The notes: generated by a model from the sequence alone, not told the origin. Shown: positions 47,810 to 55,425, counted from the stretch's first letter. The stretch: 64,000 bases of DNA from Streptococcus pseudoporcinus LQ 940-04 (GCF_000188035.1 NZ_AEUY02000005.1:930001-994000), one strand, 5' to 3'. Numbers and translations: made by a program.

Positions 47810-49198
47810 TTGACAATTAAAGCAGTCTTTTTTGACATTGATGGTACCCTTTTAAATGACCGAAAAAATGTTCAAAAAACAACACAACAAGCCATTCAAA
47901 GTTTAAAAAAACAAGGTATAATGGTAGGCCTGGCAACTAGCCGAGGGCCTGGTTTTGTGCAGCCTTTTTTAGAAAACTTTGGCCTTGATTTTGCGGTTAC
48001 CTATAATGGTCAATACATCTTGACTCGGGACAAGATTCTCTATCAAAATCAATTACCTAAATCTCTGATTTATCGTGTTATTCGTTATGCGAGTGACAAG
48101 AAAAAAGAAGTCTCGTTAGGGACGGCTTCAGGTTTAGCTGGTTCGCGTATCATTGATATGGGAACCAGTCAATTTGGACAAGTGGTTTCCAGTATTGTTC
48201 CTCGAGGTATGGTAACAACAGTTGAGAGTAGCTTTAAAAATCTTATCCGACGCGTGAAGCCACAGAGCTTTAATAATTTAGTAACGATCATGCGAGAGCC
48301 AATCTATCAAATTGTTATGGTAGCCTCTGCTCAAGAAACAGCTGAGATTAAGGAAAAGTTTCCTCATGTCAAAATCACAAGAAGTAGTCCTTATTCGATC
48401 GATTTAATTTCTCTAGACCAGTCTAAGATTAAAGGGATTGAGCGTCTTGGAGAGATGTTCGGCTTCGAATTATCAGAAGTTATGGCCTTTGGTGATTCAG
48501 ATAATGACATTGAAATGCTAAATGGTGTCGGTGTCGGTGTCGCCATGGGGAATGCTGACGACCTCTTAAAAGCAGGTGCTAGTTTTGTAACAGCATCTAA
48601 CAATAACGGAGGCATTTCAAAAGCACTCGCTCACTATGGTCTCATTCATTTTGATGTTGAAAAAAGCTTTAAAAGTCGTGATGATAACTTTAATAAAGTT
48701 AAAGATTTCCACCGCTTGATGGACGGCGATACTATTGAAACACCTAAGGGTTATACCTTGAAAGATGCTAGCCACCGTGCAGACTTCAAAATTGAAGAAT
48801 TGGTAGAATTTGTCTATGCAACTAGCCAAGGCGACAAGAATAAATTTACACAAGCATTGATTGATATGCACTCAGCAATTGATAAAGCTGCTATTAAAGT
48901 ACAATCTAAGGCTAGCAATGAGTCACCACTTGTTGGGCAAGTAGATGCCTTGACGGATTTGCTTTACTTCACTTATGGCTCTTTTGTTTTGATGGGAGTT
49001 GACCCACAACCAATTTTTGAAACAGTTCATGAAGCTAATATGGGTAAAATATTCCCTGATGGGAAGGCCCATTTTGATCCAGTAACACATAAAATTTTGA
49101 AACCTGATAATTGGGAAGAACAGTATGCGCCGGAAAAAGCAATTAAAAAAGAGCTAGATAAACAGTTACAAAAATCCTTACAACGTTTAGAAAAATAA
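47810..49198 (+). CDS. Cof-type HAD phosphatase fused to a MazG-like domain
   Basis: The 462-aa two-domain protein. Residues 1-280 are a Cof-type HAD hydrolase (FFDIDGTLLN nucleophile motif, AFGDSDNDIEML as motif IV). Residues about 297-462 resemble all-alpha NTP pyrophosphatases: KIEELVEF gives the ExxE pair and DALTDLLYF the later acidic pair. The combination suggests a nucleotide or sugar-phosphate sanitising role (inference). The only in-frame start near the promoter is TTG at 47810, since a stop lies five codons upstream; the ribosome binding site is poor. Confidence 0.8.
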   Translation: MTIKAVFFDIDGTLLNDRKNVQKTTQQAIQSLKKQGIMVGLATSRGPGFVQPFLENFGLDFAVTYNGQYILTRDKILYQNQLPKSLIYRVIRYASDKKKEVSLGTASGLAGSRIIDMGTSQFGQVVSSIVPRGMVTTVESSFKNLIRRVKPQSFNNLVTIMREPIYQIVMVASAQETAEIKEKFPHVKITRSSPYSIDLISLDQSKIKGIERLGEMFGFELSEVMAFGDSDNDIEMLNGVGVGVAMGNADDLLKAGASFVTASNNNGGISKALAHYGLIHFDVEKSFKSRDDNFNKVKDFHRLMDGDTIETPKGYTLKDASHRADFKIEELVEFVYATSQGDKNKFTQALIDMHSAIDKAAIKVQSKASNESPLVGQVDALTDLLYFTYGSFVLMGVDPQPIFETVHEANMGKIFPDGKAHFDPVTHKILKPDNWEEQYAPEKAIKKELDKQLQKSLQRLEK

Positions 49199-49238
49199 AG
49201 AACTTAAGTAGTCACAACCACTTAAGTTCTTTATTTTA
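49193..49238. terminator. bidirectional terminator HAD gene / usp
   Basis: A 17-bp perfect stem (AAATAAAGAACTTAAGT with its complement) overlaps the stop codons of both convergent genes. Confidence 0.8.
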
Positions 49239-49688
49239 TAAGGTTTTATTAGTATCTCTGACAACTAATAAATCGACTTTAGCATGACGCATAATGTACT
49301 CAGAAGAAGAGCCAACGAGGAGACGTTCGAAGGTATTTAAACCAGTTGCACCAACCATGATAAGGTCAACCTTTTCTTGTTCGGGAATGTCGTGTGCTAA
49401 TAGGTTTTTAGGATTACCAAATTCAATAACTTGTTTGACGTTAGTAACTCCGCGCTCGCGGGCTTGTTTTTCTAAATCAACAAGCACTTCTTTTGCTTCC
49501 TGCTCTAACTTATCATAGATGTAAGTATCAAAAGTAGCAACACTTTGTAAAGCTCGAGTATCAATAACGTGAGCGAGAATTAACTCAGCTTGATTTCGTA
49601 AAGCAACATTGACGCCTTTATTGAAGGCAAGCTCAGACTCGAAAGAACCATCAACTGCAACTAAAATGTGTTCATATTTTTGGATCAT
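49236..49688 (-). CDS. universal stress protein (UspA family)
   Basis: The 150-aa cytosolic protein has the Usp fold: VAVDGSFESELAF at the N-terminus and the ATP-binding-type loop MVGATGLNTFERLLVGSSSEYI at the C-terminus (GxGxxG-(S)-like pattern). A strong AAAGGAGG ribosome binding site precedes it. A minus-strand TATAAT (plus 49743-49748) is a likely -10. The precise stress role is unknown. Confidence 0.88.
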   Translation of the reverse strand: MIQKYEHILVAVDGSFESELAFNKGVNVALRNQAELILAHVIDTRALQSVATFDTYIYDKLEQEAKEVLVDLEKQARERGVTNVKQVIEFGNPKNLLAHDIPEQEKVDLIMVGATGLNTFERLLVGSSSEYIMRHAKVDLLVVRDTNKTL

Positions 49689-49836
49689 ATAGAAGACCTC
49701 CTTTTTATTACAAGATTACTGTTTTCTATCTACTCTTATTTTATTATACCTCATTTAAGGATGATTTGAAAGCGGTTAATGTTTTTTCAGAAATATTTTT
49801 AGTATCATTTTTCACTTCAAAAGTATTGGCAAATTC

Positions 49837-49863
49837 TTGAATTTTTTGACTTTTTGTTATAAT
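49837..49863 (+). promoter_or_regulatory. extended -10 promoter of alaT
   Basis: TGTTATAAT (49855-49863) with a TTGAAT 15 bp upstream. The alaT ATG follows 21 bases later. A weak CodY-like sequence lies at 49782-49796. Confidence 0.5.
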
Positions 49864-49884
49864 GTTAGGTATGAGGTAGAAGTT

Positions 49885-51099
49885 ATGAAAATTTTTGAGA
49901 AATCATCAAAATTAGAACATGTTGCTTATGATATCCGTGGTCCAGTTTTAGAAGAAGCAGAACGAATGATGGCTAATGGCGAAAAAATTCTGCGTTTAAA
50001 TACTGGAAACCCAGCAGCCTTTGGTTTCGAAGCCCCTGATGAGGTAATTCGTGATTTAATTATGAATGCGCGAGACAGTGAAGGGTATTCTGATAGTCGA
50101 GGTATTTTTTCTGCCCGTAAGGCAATTATGCAGTATTGTCAACTAAAACATTTTCCAGATCTTGATATTAACGATATTTATTTAGGAAACGGGGTTTCTG
50201 AATTAATCTCCATGTCTCTACAAGCTCTACTAGATAATGGAGATGAAGTTTTAGTCCCAATGCCTGACTACCCACTTTGGACAGCTTGTGTCAGCCTTGC
50301 AGGTGGTCATGCTCGTCATTATATTTGTGACGAAGAGGCCGATTGGTACCCTGATATAGATGATATAAAGTCAAAAATTACAGATCGAACGAAAGCAATT
50401 GTTGTTATTAATCCTAATAATCCGACCGGATCACTCTATCCTAAAGAATTATTGGAAGACATTGTGGCTATCGCGCGTGAACACCAATTGATTATTTTCG
50501 CCGATGAGATTTATGATCGATTAGTCATGGATGGAGGAGAACATGTTGCCATCGCTAGCTTGGCTCCGGATGTTTTCTGTGTTTCTATGAATGGCTTGTC
50601 CAAGTCTCACCGAATTGCAGGCTTCCGCGTTGGTTGGATGGTGCTTTCAGGCCCTAAAGAACATGTGCGAGGCTATATTGAAGGAATCACTATGTTAGCC
50701 AACATGCGTCTTTGTTCAAATGTTTTAGCTCAACAAGTGGTTCAAACTTCTCTAGGTGGTCATCAATCAGTAGATGAATTATTATTGCCTGGAGGTCGTA
50801 TTTATGAGCAACGTAATTTCATATATGAAGCCATAAATAGTATTCCAGGACTTTCAGCTGTCAAACCAAAAGCGGGACTTTATATTTTCCCTAAAATTGA
50901 TCGTCACATGTATCGGATTGATGATGATGAACAATTTGTGTTGGATTTACTAAAACAAGAGAAAGTCATGTTGGTACATGGTCGTGGGTTTAACTGGAAG
51001 GAACCTGATCATTTTCGTATCGTTTATCTTCCTAGAGTGGAAGAGTTAGCAGACGTTCAAGCTAAAATTACGCGGGTTCTGCAACAGTACAAACGCTAA
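49885..51099 (+). CDS. alaT: pyridoxal-phosphate aminotransferase (alanine type)
   Basis: The 404-aa class I/II aminotransferase has the PLP lysine in MNGLSKSHRIAGFRVGW near residue 240, NPNNPTGSLYP near residue 173 and a C-terminal FRIVYLP motif. It most resembles AlaT, making alanine from pyruvate and glutamate; other substrates are possible. The ATG at 49885 after GAGGTAGAAG is used; an ATG at 49837 precedes the -10 box. It is upstream of codY, the usual streptococcal pair. Confidence 0.87.
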   Translation: MKIFEKSSKLEHVAYDIRGPVLEEAERMMANGEKILRLNTGNPAAFGFEAPDEVIRDLIMNARDSEGYSDSRGIFSARKAIMQYCQLKHFPDLDINDIYLGNGVSELISMSLQALLDNGDEVLVPMPDYPLWTACVSLAGGHARHYICDEEADWYPDIDDIKSKITDRTKAIVVINPNNPTGSLYPKELLEDIVAIAREHQLIIFADEIYDRLVMDGGEHVAIASLAPDVFCVSMNGLSKSHRIAGFRVGWMVLSGPKEHVRGYIEGITMLANMRLCSNVLAQQVVQTSLGGHQSVDELLLPGGRIYEQRNFIYEAINSIPGLSAVKPKAGLYIFPKIDRHMYRIDDDEQFVLDLLKQEKVMLVHGRGFNWKEPDHFRIVYLPRVEELADVQAKITRVLQQYKR

Positions 51100-51211
51100 T
51101 TCAATTCTCATATTGGATTAATTATCGTTAATGACCAATTACTTTAAGATCTAATCAATGGGTAAAATCAGTTGGAAGTACGTCAGTACAAGAATTGTAG
51201 AAATAATAAAA

Positions 51212-51226
51212 AATTTTCTGATAATT
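51212..51226. promoter_or_regulatory. CodY box upstream of codY
   Basis: AATTTTCTGATAATT matches the CodY consensus AATTTTCWGAAAATT at 14 of 15 positions. It ends two bases before the codY -35 box, consistent with autoregulation. Confidence 0.7.
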
Positions 51227-51228
51227 TC

Positions 51229-51257
51229 TTGCTAAAACAAAGACCCTTTGGTATAAT
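51229..51257 (+). promoter_or_regulatory. promoter of codY
   Basis: TTGCTA, 17 bp, perfect TATAAT (51252-51257), directly downstream of the CodY box. Confidence 0.7.
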
Positions 51258-51291
51258 TGAGACGAAATATATCAAAAGAAATAGGTGACTT

Positions 51292-52074
51292 ATGCCCAAC
51301 TTATTAGAAAAAACTCGTAAAATTACCTCAATCCTTCAACGTTCCGTAGACAGTCTTGATGCTGAATTACCATACAATATTATGGCTTCCCGATTAGCGG
51401 ATATCATTGACTGTAATGCCTGTATCATAAATGGTGGTGGTACCCTTTTGGGGTATGCTATGAAGTACAAAACCAACAATGACCGCGTTGAGGAGTTTTT
51501 TGAAGCTCAGCAATTCCCAGAATCCTACGTTAAAGCGGCTAGCCGAGTTTATGATACTGAGGCTAACTTGCCAATCGATAATGAATTAACCATCTTCCCT
51601 ATTGAATCCAAGGAGACCTATCCAGAAGGTTTAACAACTATTGCCCCGATTTACGGAGGTGGTATGCGCCTAGGATCATTAATCATTTGGCGTAATGATA
51701 AGAAATTTAATGATGATGATTTGATTCTGATTGAAATTTCGAGTACCGTAGTAGGTATTCAATTGTTGAATCTCCAAACTGAGAATTTGGAGGAGACAAT
51801 TCGTAAACAGACAGCCGTTAATATGGCAATGAATACTTTGTCATACTCAGAAATGAAAGCTGTAGCGGCTATTTTAGGAGAACTAGATGGAAATGAAGGC
51901 CGTTTAACTGCTTCAGTTATTGCTGATCGTATCGGCATTACCCGTTCAGTAATTGTTAATGCACTGCGTAAATTGGAGAGCGCGGGTATTATTGAAAGCC
52001 GTTCTTTAGGAATGAAAGGTACTTATCTTAAAGTTATCAACGAAGGTATCTTCGAAAAACTAAAGGAAATCTAA
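51292..52074 (+). CDS. codY: global transcriptional regulator CodY
   Basis: Branched-chain-amino-acid-sensing repressor of nutrient genes. The 260-aa protein has an N-terminal GAF domain (residues about 1-155) and a C-terminal winged helix ([20 protein letters not shown] near residue 205). Full normal length. A CodY box lies immediately before its promoter. The hydrolase gene starts four bases after its stop. Confidence 0.97.
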   Translation: MPNLLEKTRKITSILQRSVDSLDAELPYNIMASRLADIIDCNACIINGGGTLLGYAMKYKTNNDRVEEFFEAQQFPESYVKAASRVYDTEANLPIDNELTIFPIESKETYPEGLTTIAPIYGGGMRLGSLIIWRNDKKFNDDDLILIEISSTVVGIQLLNLQTENLEETIRKQTAVNMAMNTLSYSEMKAVAAILGELDGNEGRLTASVIADRIGITRSVIVNALRKLESAGIIESRSLGMKGTYLKVINEGIFEKLKEI

Positions 52075-52078
52075 TAAA

Positions 52079-52627
52079 ATGACAAAGGCTTTAATTTCAA
52101 TTGATTACACTTACGATTTTGTAGCTAATGACGGTAAGTTAACCGCGGGAAAGGCTGCACAAGCTATTTCAGAAAGAATTTTTCAGGTCACTAAGAGGGC
52201 TTTTGAAGAGGGGGACTATGTTTTCTTCGCTATCGATTGCCATGACGCAGTTGACCCTTTTCATCCTGAAAATAGGCTCTTTCCGCCGCATAATCTTAAG
52301 GGGACAAAGGGACGTAACCTCTATGGTTTGTTGGGGTCCTATTATCAAGAAATTAAGGCTGATTCAAAAGTATTTTGGTTAGATAAGAGACATTATTCTG
52401 CATTTTCTGGTACAGATTTGGATATTCGTCTACGAGAACGGAAGGTAGATACATTAATTCTAACTGGAGTTCTAGCAGACACTTGTGTCTTACATACTGC
52501 CATTGATGCCTATAATTTAGGTTATCAGCTTGTGGTTCCATCATTGGCTGTGGCTAGCCTGACAGAGGAAAGTAAAGTCTGGGCACTGGAACATTTTGAA
52601 CAAGTCCTAGGAGCTAAGATAATATAG
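52079..52627 (+). CDS. isochorismatase-fold hydrolase (nicotinamidase type)
   Basis: The 182-aa cysteine hydrolase has the Asp in SIDYTYDFV near residue 8, the Lys in FWLDKRHYSAF near residue 103 and the nucleophilic Cys in LTGVLADTCVLHTA near residue 138. This pattern fits PncA-like nicotinamidases that recycle nicotinamide to nicotinate. A metal-site DCHD-type segment (AIDCHDAVDPFH) also supports that. Coupled to codY by a four-base gap. A terminator follows. Confidence 0.8.
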   Translation: MTKALISIDYTYDFVANDGKLTAGKAAQAISERIFQVTKRAFEEGDYVFFAIDCHDAVDPFHPENRLFPPHNLKGTKGRNLYGLLGSYYQEIKADSKVFWLDKRHYSAFSGTDLDIRLRERKVDTLILTGVLADTCVLHTAIDAYNLGYQLVVPSLAVASLTEESKVWALEHFEQVLGAKII

Positions 52628-52636
52628 AAGACTAAA

Positions 52637-52670
52637 AAAAGACGTGATGATAATCATGTCTTTATTTTTT
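52637..52670. terminator. terminator after the codY operon
   Basis: AAAGACGTGAT pairs with ATCATGTCTTT (one wobble) across GATA, followed by a T-tract. Flanking A-runs could also serve the convergent csoR-family gene. Confidence 0.75.
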
Positions 52671-52922
52671 GATAATCAAATTGATTGCTTGGTTAATGCG
52701 TTCTTCTTGAAGTTCAGGATCATCTGCTGGGTTTTCGATAACTTGCGTGATTCTATTCCCGATAATAACTCCCATGGTACTATTGATACTAGATCTGATA
52801 GCAGTTAACTGGGTAATAATTTCGAAACACGATTTCTCATCTTCAATCATTTTTTGGACGCCTCGAATCTGTCCCTCTGTACGTTTCAATCTATTAATAA
52901 TGTCTTTTCTCTCCGACCTCAT
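52662..52922 (-). CDS. CsoR/CstR family transcriptional repressor with one cysteine
   Basis: The 86-aa all-helical DNA-binding repressor of the DUF156 (CsoR/RcnR/CstR) family. The closest recollected relative is CstR, the persulfide sensor, from the pattern INRLKRTEGQIRGV and KSCFEIITQL. The first sensing Cys is present (near residue 32). The position of the second Cys reads Val (GNRITQVI), and the copper-binding His of CsoR is also missing. A GTG at 52928 is possible, but GAGGTG fits the ATG at 52922. It has a perfect promoter and an upstream palindrome; the rightward neighbour is a broken rhodanese gene. Confidence 0.82.
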   Translation of the reverse strand: MRSERKDIINRLKRTEGQIRGVQKMIEDEKSCFEIITQLTAIRSSINSTMGVIIGNRITQVIENPADDPELQEERINQAINLIIKK

Positions 52923-52943
52923 ATACACCTCATTTCTCTAGTC

Positions 52944-52972
52944 ATTATACGTGGTCAAATAGTCTTTGTCAA
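52944..52972 (-). promoter_or_regulatory. promoter of the csoR-family gene
   Basis: On the minus strand a perfect TTGACA (plus 52967-52972) and a perfect TATAAT (plus 52944-52949) are 17 bp apart. This is the best consensus promoter in the window. Confidence 0.8.
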
Positions 52973-53025
52973 TCCTTTCTAAGTGCATTGGCTTTGGTTG
53001 CTCAATCAAGGGATGGCTATTATTA

Positions 53026-53051
53026 TTTATATACCATGCATGGTATATAAA
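53026..53051. promoter_or_regulatory. 26-bp perfect palindrome, candidate CsoR/CstR-type operator
   Basis: Perfectly self-complementary, with ATACC and GGTAT half-sites (53031-53035 and 53042-53046) flanking ATGCAT and A/T ends. CsoR-family operators have TACC...GGTA arms with a short centre. It lies 54 bp upstream of the repressor's -35 and in front of the rhodanese remnant, so it probably controlled the rightward gene (inference). Confidence 0.6.
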
Positions 53052-53259
53052 AGAGCTACTGGTACTGGGTATTATCGTTTTACCAAGTTTAGGGAGGGCT
53101 AATCTTTTATGTAATCGCCTTATAAAGACCATTGTCTGCACTAGTGCTTTGAGATTGGAGCTATTTCTTAACCTATTATCAAGCAATTGGATTTTACTAT
53201 TCTTAAGTTGAATAAAGGCTACGCTCTTTAGGGAAGTTATGACTAAAAAAGGAGTGATG

Positions 53260-53532
53260 ATGAAAACCGAGAGTATTAAGGCCTTAGCAGACTAATTAGC
53301 GGTGAGATTGATTGAAGTGAGTAATGCTAGAAAGAAGAAAGAAATTGCTTTAGGCAATATCCCAAGTGCTGTCAGTCTCTCTTAAGTCAATTGGATCATT
53401 ATAATCAGTCTCTTGCAAAAGATAAGATTGTCTATATTATTTGTTAAGTCTGGTGGTCGCTCTCAACGTGTTTGTGAGTTTTTTGTGGCCTTGTTAGTGA
53501 AGGTAGGATGGCTGATTGCCTATGGCTACTAG
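53260..53532 (+). pseudogene. rhodanese-like protein, disrupted
   Basis: Read from the ATG at 53260 (GGAG at 53251-53254), the frame gives MKTESIKALAD then a TAA (53293-53295). The same frame continues LIEVSN...EIALGNIPSAVSL, a standard rhodanese core, to a second TAA (53383-53385). The sequence then goes on in another frame as SQLDHYNQSLAKDKIVYIIC, and one extra T at about 53445 shifts it back to KSGGRSQRVCEFF. Together these give the active-site loop C-K-S-G-G-R-S. The C-terminus is further damaged. At least one stop and two frameshifts make it non-functional. It lies downstream of the CsoR/CstR-type palindrome. Confidence 0.85.
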
Positions 53533-53537
53533 AAAAT

Positions 53538-53575
53538 TAAAAGCTGTCTATTTTATTTGAAATAGACAGCTTTTT
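53538..53575. terminator. bidirectional terminator after rhodanese remnant / hbd
   Basis: AAAAGCTGTCTATTT pairs with AAATAGACAGCTTTT across a six-base loop, with a T-run. It remains intact although the gene before it is broken, and can serve the convergent dehydrogenase gene. Confidence 0.8.
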
Positions 53576-53640
53576 AATTTGTTGACCTGACAATGTGGGA
53601 ATATGGACTTGCTTTTTGCGAAGATACTGCTGATGTTTAA

Positions 53641-54603
53641 CTAATAGGAATAAAAGCCATGGCCTGCGACCTTACCAAGGTAACCTTTATCAATGAATTC
53701 TTCTTTTAACATTTTTGCTAAATGCGCATGTAAACTGTCTGGATTTTCAGTAGTATCAGCATAATTTTTGAGAATATTATAGGCTGTTTCAATACCTATG
53801 ATATCCAAAATTTCTAACGGTCCGTAAGGAGCTCCAGTGCCTAACTTCCAAGCTTGGTCAATAGTTTTTGAGTCGGCAACTTTCTTGTAGTAAAGTGTTA
53901 AAGCAGACTCTAAAAATGGCACAAGTATTGAGTTTAGAACGTAACCTGGTTGTTCATGCTTGAGTTCTAGGGGGACCATGCCAATTTGTTGGGCAAAATC
54001 CAAGACAGTTTGATGAGTTTCTGAACTTGTATGATCATGCCCCATAATTTCAACAATGTTATTTTGCCAGATATTATTAGCAAAATGAAGAGCAATGAAC
54101 TGTTCGGGACGACCGGTGGCTTGTGCAAATTCACTTGGTAGCAGTGTGGAAGAGTTAGTTGCAAAAATAGTTTCTTTAGGAGCAAGGTGACTTAGTTTTT
54201 GATAAAAGTCTTTTTTAATCCCAACTTGTTCAGGAACGGCTTCGATGACGAGATCAGCCTCTTTGACAGCCTTTGCTAAATCTGTTGAGAAGTGAATCTT
54301 ATGAGGGAGCTCTTTAACCAATTCAAGTGATTGGTTTACTTTTTCCAAGAAGACATTATCCAATTTAGGGAGTAAATTTTTATTATAGGAGAGAGTTTGG
54401 ACTTTTTCACTATAATTGTTTTTAGCTACCAGTATTTCATCTCTATAGAGAGAAGCTAGGTGTTTAATCTTCGATTTACCATGCTCTATAGCCTGTTCAT
54501 CAATATCATAGATGGTCACGTCAAAGCCTTTATAAGCTGTTTGGAAAGCGATTTGGCTACCTAAGACCCCGCTACCAGCGACTGTAACTCGTTTAATTGT
54601 CAT
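53641..54603 (-). CDS. hbd: 3-hydroxyacyl-CoA (3-hydroxybutyryl-CoA) dehydrogenase
   Basis: NAD-dependent dehydrogenase of about 320 aa with an N-terminal Rossmann fold (VAGSGVLGSQIAF, then Asp at the end of the second strand in TIYDID). The catalytic His lies in IALHFANNI and the C-terminal helical domain includes GAPYGPLEILD. No thiolase, crotonase or acyl-CoA dehydrogenase gene is nearby, so its substrate in this organism is uncertain. A TTG at 54618 is in frame, but GGAGG at 54612-54616 decides for the ATG at 54603. A perfect cre covers its transcription start region. Confidence 0.83.
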   Translation of the reverse strand: MTIKRVTVAGSGVLGSQIAFQTAYKGFDVTIYDIDEQAIEHGKSKIKHLASLYRDEILVAKNNYSEKVQTLSYNKNLLPKLDNVFLEKVNQSLELVKELPHKIHFSTDLAKAVKEADLVIEAVPEQVGIKKDFYQKLSHLAPKETIFATNSSTLLPSEFAQATGRPEQFIALHFANNIWQNNIVEIMGHDHTSSETHQTVLDFAQQIGMVPLELKHEQPGYVLNSILVPFLESALTLYYKKVADSKTIDQAWKLGTGAPYGPLEILDIIGIETAYNILKNYADTTENPDSLHAHLAKMLKEEFIDKGYLGKVAGHGFYSY

Positions 54604-54625
54604 AAAAAACACCTCCAAATATATT

Positions 54626-54639
54626 TGTAAACGTTTACA
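54626..54639. promoter_or_regulatory. perfect cre site at the hbd promoter
   Basis: TGTAAACGTTTACA is a perfect palindrome and full match to the CcpA consensus. It begins about six bases after the hbd -10 box, covering the expected transcription start: a classic repression position. Confidence 0.8.
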
Positions 54640-54644
54640 GGTGC

Positions 54645-54673
54645 ATTCTATCAGATAAAAGTTAAAATAACAA
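54645..54673 (-). promoter_or_regulatory. promoter of hbd
   Basis: On the minus strand TTGTTA (plus 54668-54673), 17 bp, TAGAAT (plus 54645-54650), followed by the cre. Confidence 0.65.
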
Positions 54674-54715
54674 GCAAATAGCAGACACTACTACGTCTAT
54701 TTTTCAATTTTAAGC

Positions 54716-54744
54716 TTGAATTTTAAAAAATGATATATTATAAT
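54716..54744 (+). promoter_or_regulatory. promoter of ccpN-ppsR-ppdK
   Basis: TTGAAT, 17 bp, perfect TATAAT (54739-54744), in a very AT-rich stretch 40 bp before the ccpN frame. Confidence 0.65.
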
Positions 54745-54780
54745 ACACTATATAATAAATAGTATAGCACATTAAAGAAG

Positions 54781-55413
54781 GTGGTGAGTATTATTCAATT
54801 AACTAAAAGACAAGAAGAGATTAGTCGAATTGTCCAGGAAAATCAACCGATTACAGGTGAAAAAATTGCTGATTTGTTACACGTAACGCGTGCAGCTCTT
54901 CGATCGGACTTAGTTGTTTTAACCATGCTAGGGCTTTTAGATGCTAAACCAAAAGTCGGATACTTTTACATAGGACTGGAAAATCAAAGAAACGAATATT
55001 ACCATTTTAAAGATATGAGAGTATCAGATATTATGGGGATACCTTTGACGTCACATCAGGGGGAATCAGTATATGAGGTGATTGTCAAAATTTTTATGGA
55101 GGATGCAGGTTGTGCTTTTATTCTAGATGACGATGGTTTCCTTTGTGGTGTAGTTTCACGCAAAGATTTACTCAAAGCTAGTATTGGTGGTGGCGATTTA
55201 TCCAAAATTCCGATAGGTATGATAATGACTCGCGTGCCAAATATCGCAACTGTTCTGGAATCTGACGTCGTTTTTGAAGCCACCGAAAAACTCGTTCAAC
55301 GACAAGTTGACAGTTTGCCAGTTATTCGTTTAGCAGAGAATGGGAAAGCCCGTGTGGTCGGAAAATTCTCTAAGACGATCATTACAAAACTCTTTTTAGA
55401 GCTAAAAGAGTAA
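54781..55413 (+). CDS. ccpN: CcpN-type repressor (HTH plus CBS pair)
   Basis: The 210-aa protein has an N-terminal helix-turn-helix (ITGEKIADLLHVTRAALRSDL, residues about 22-42) and two CBS motifs (about 80-135 and 145-205). This is the architecture of Bacillus CcpN, the repressor of gluconeogenic genes that senses adenine nucleotides. It heads an operon with ppsR and ppdK, which fits. The start is uncertain: GTG codons at 54781 and 54784 overlap the ribosome binding site itself, and an ATT at 54790 is best spaced. Confidence 0.83.
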   Translation: MVSIIQLTKRQEEISRIVQENQPITGEKIADLLHVTRAALRSDLVVLTMLGLLDAKPKVGYFYIGLENQRNEYYHFKDMRVSDIMGIPLTSHQGESVYEVIVKIFMEDAGCAFILDDDGFLCGVVSRKDLLKASIGGGDLSKIPIGMIMTRVPNIATVLESDVVFEATEKLVQRQVDSLPVIRLAENGKARVVGKFSKTIITKLFLELKE

Positions 55414-55425
55414 GAAGGAGGCGCT

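Noticed and set aside
49767..49780. cre-like TGAAAGCGGTTAAT between usp and alaT
   Set aside because: Two mismatches to the relaxed consensus and no palindromic symmetry; too weak to list as a site.
49782..49796. CodY-box-like TTTTTTCAGAAATAT upstream of alaT
   Set aside because: Four mismatches to the 15-base consensus in AT-rich DNA. CodY control of alaT is plausible, but this sequence alone does not support it.
52966..53211. Plus-strand open frame of 81 codons crossing the palindrome
   Set aside because: It starts inside the repressor's promoter region, has no ribosome binding site, and contains the operator-like palindrome. More likely chance, perhaps with a remnant in its second half.
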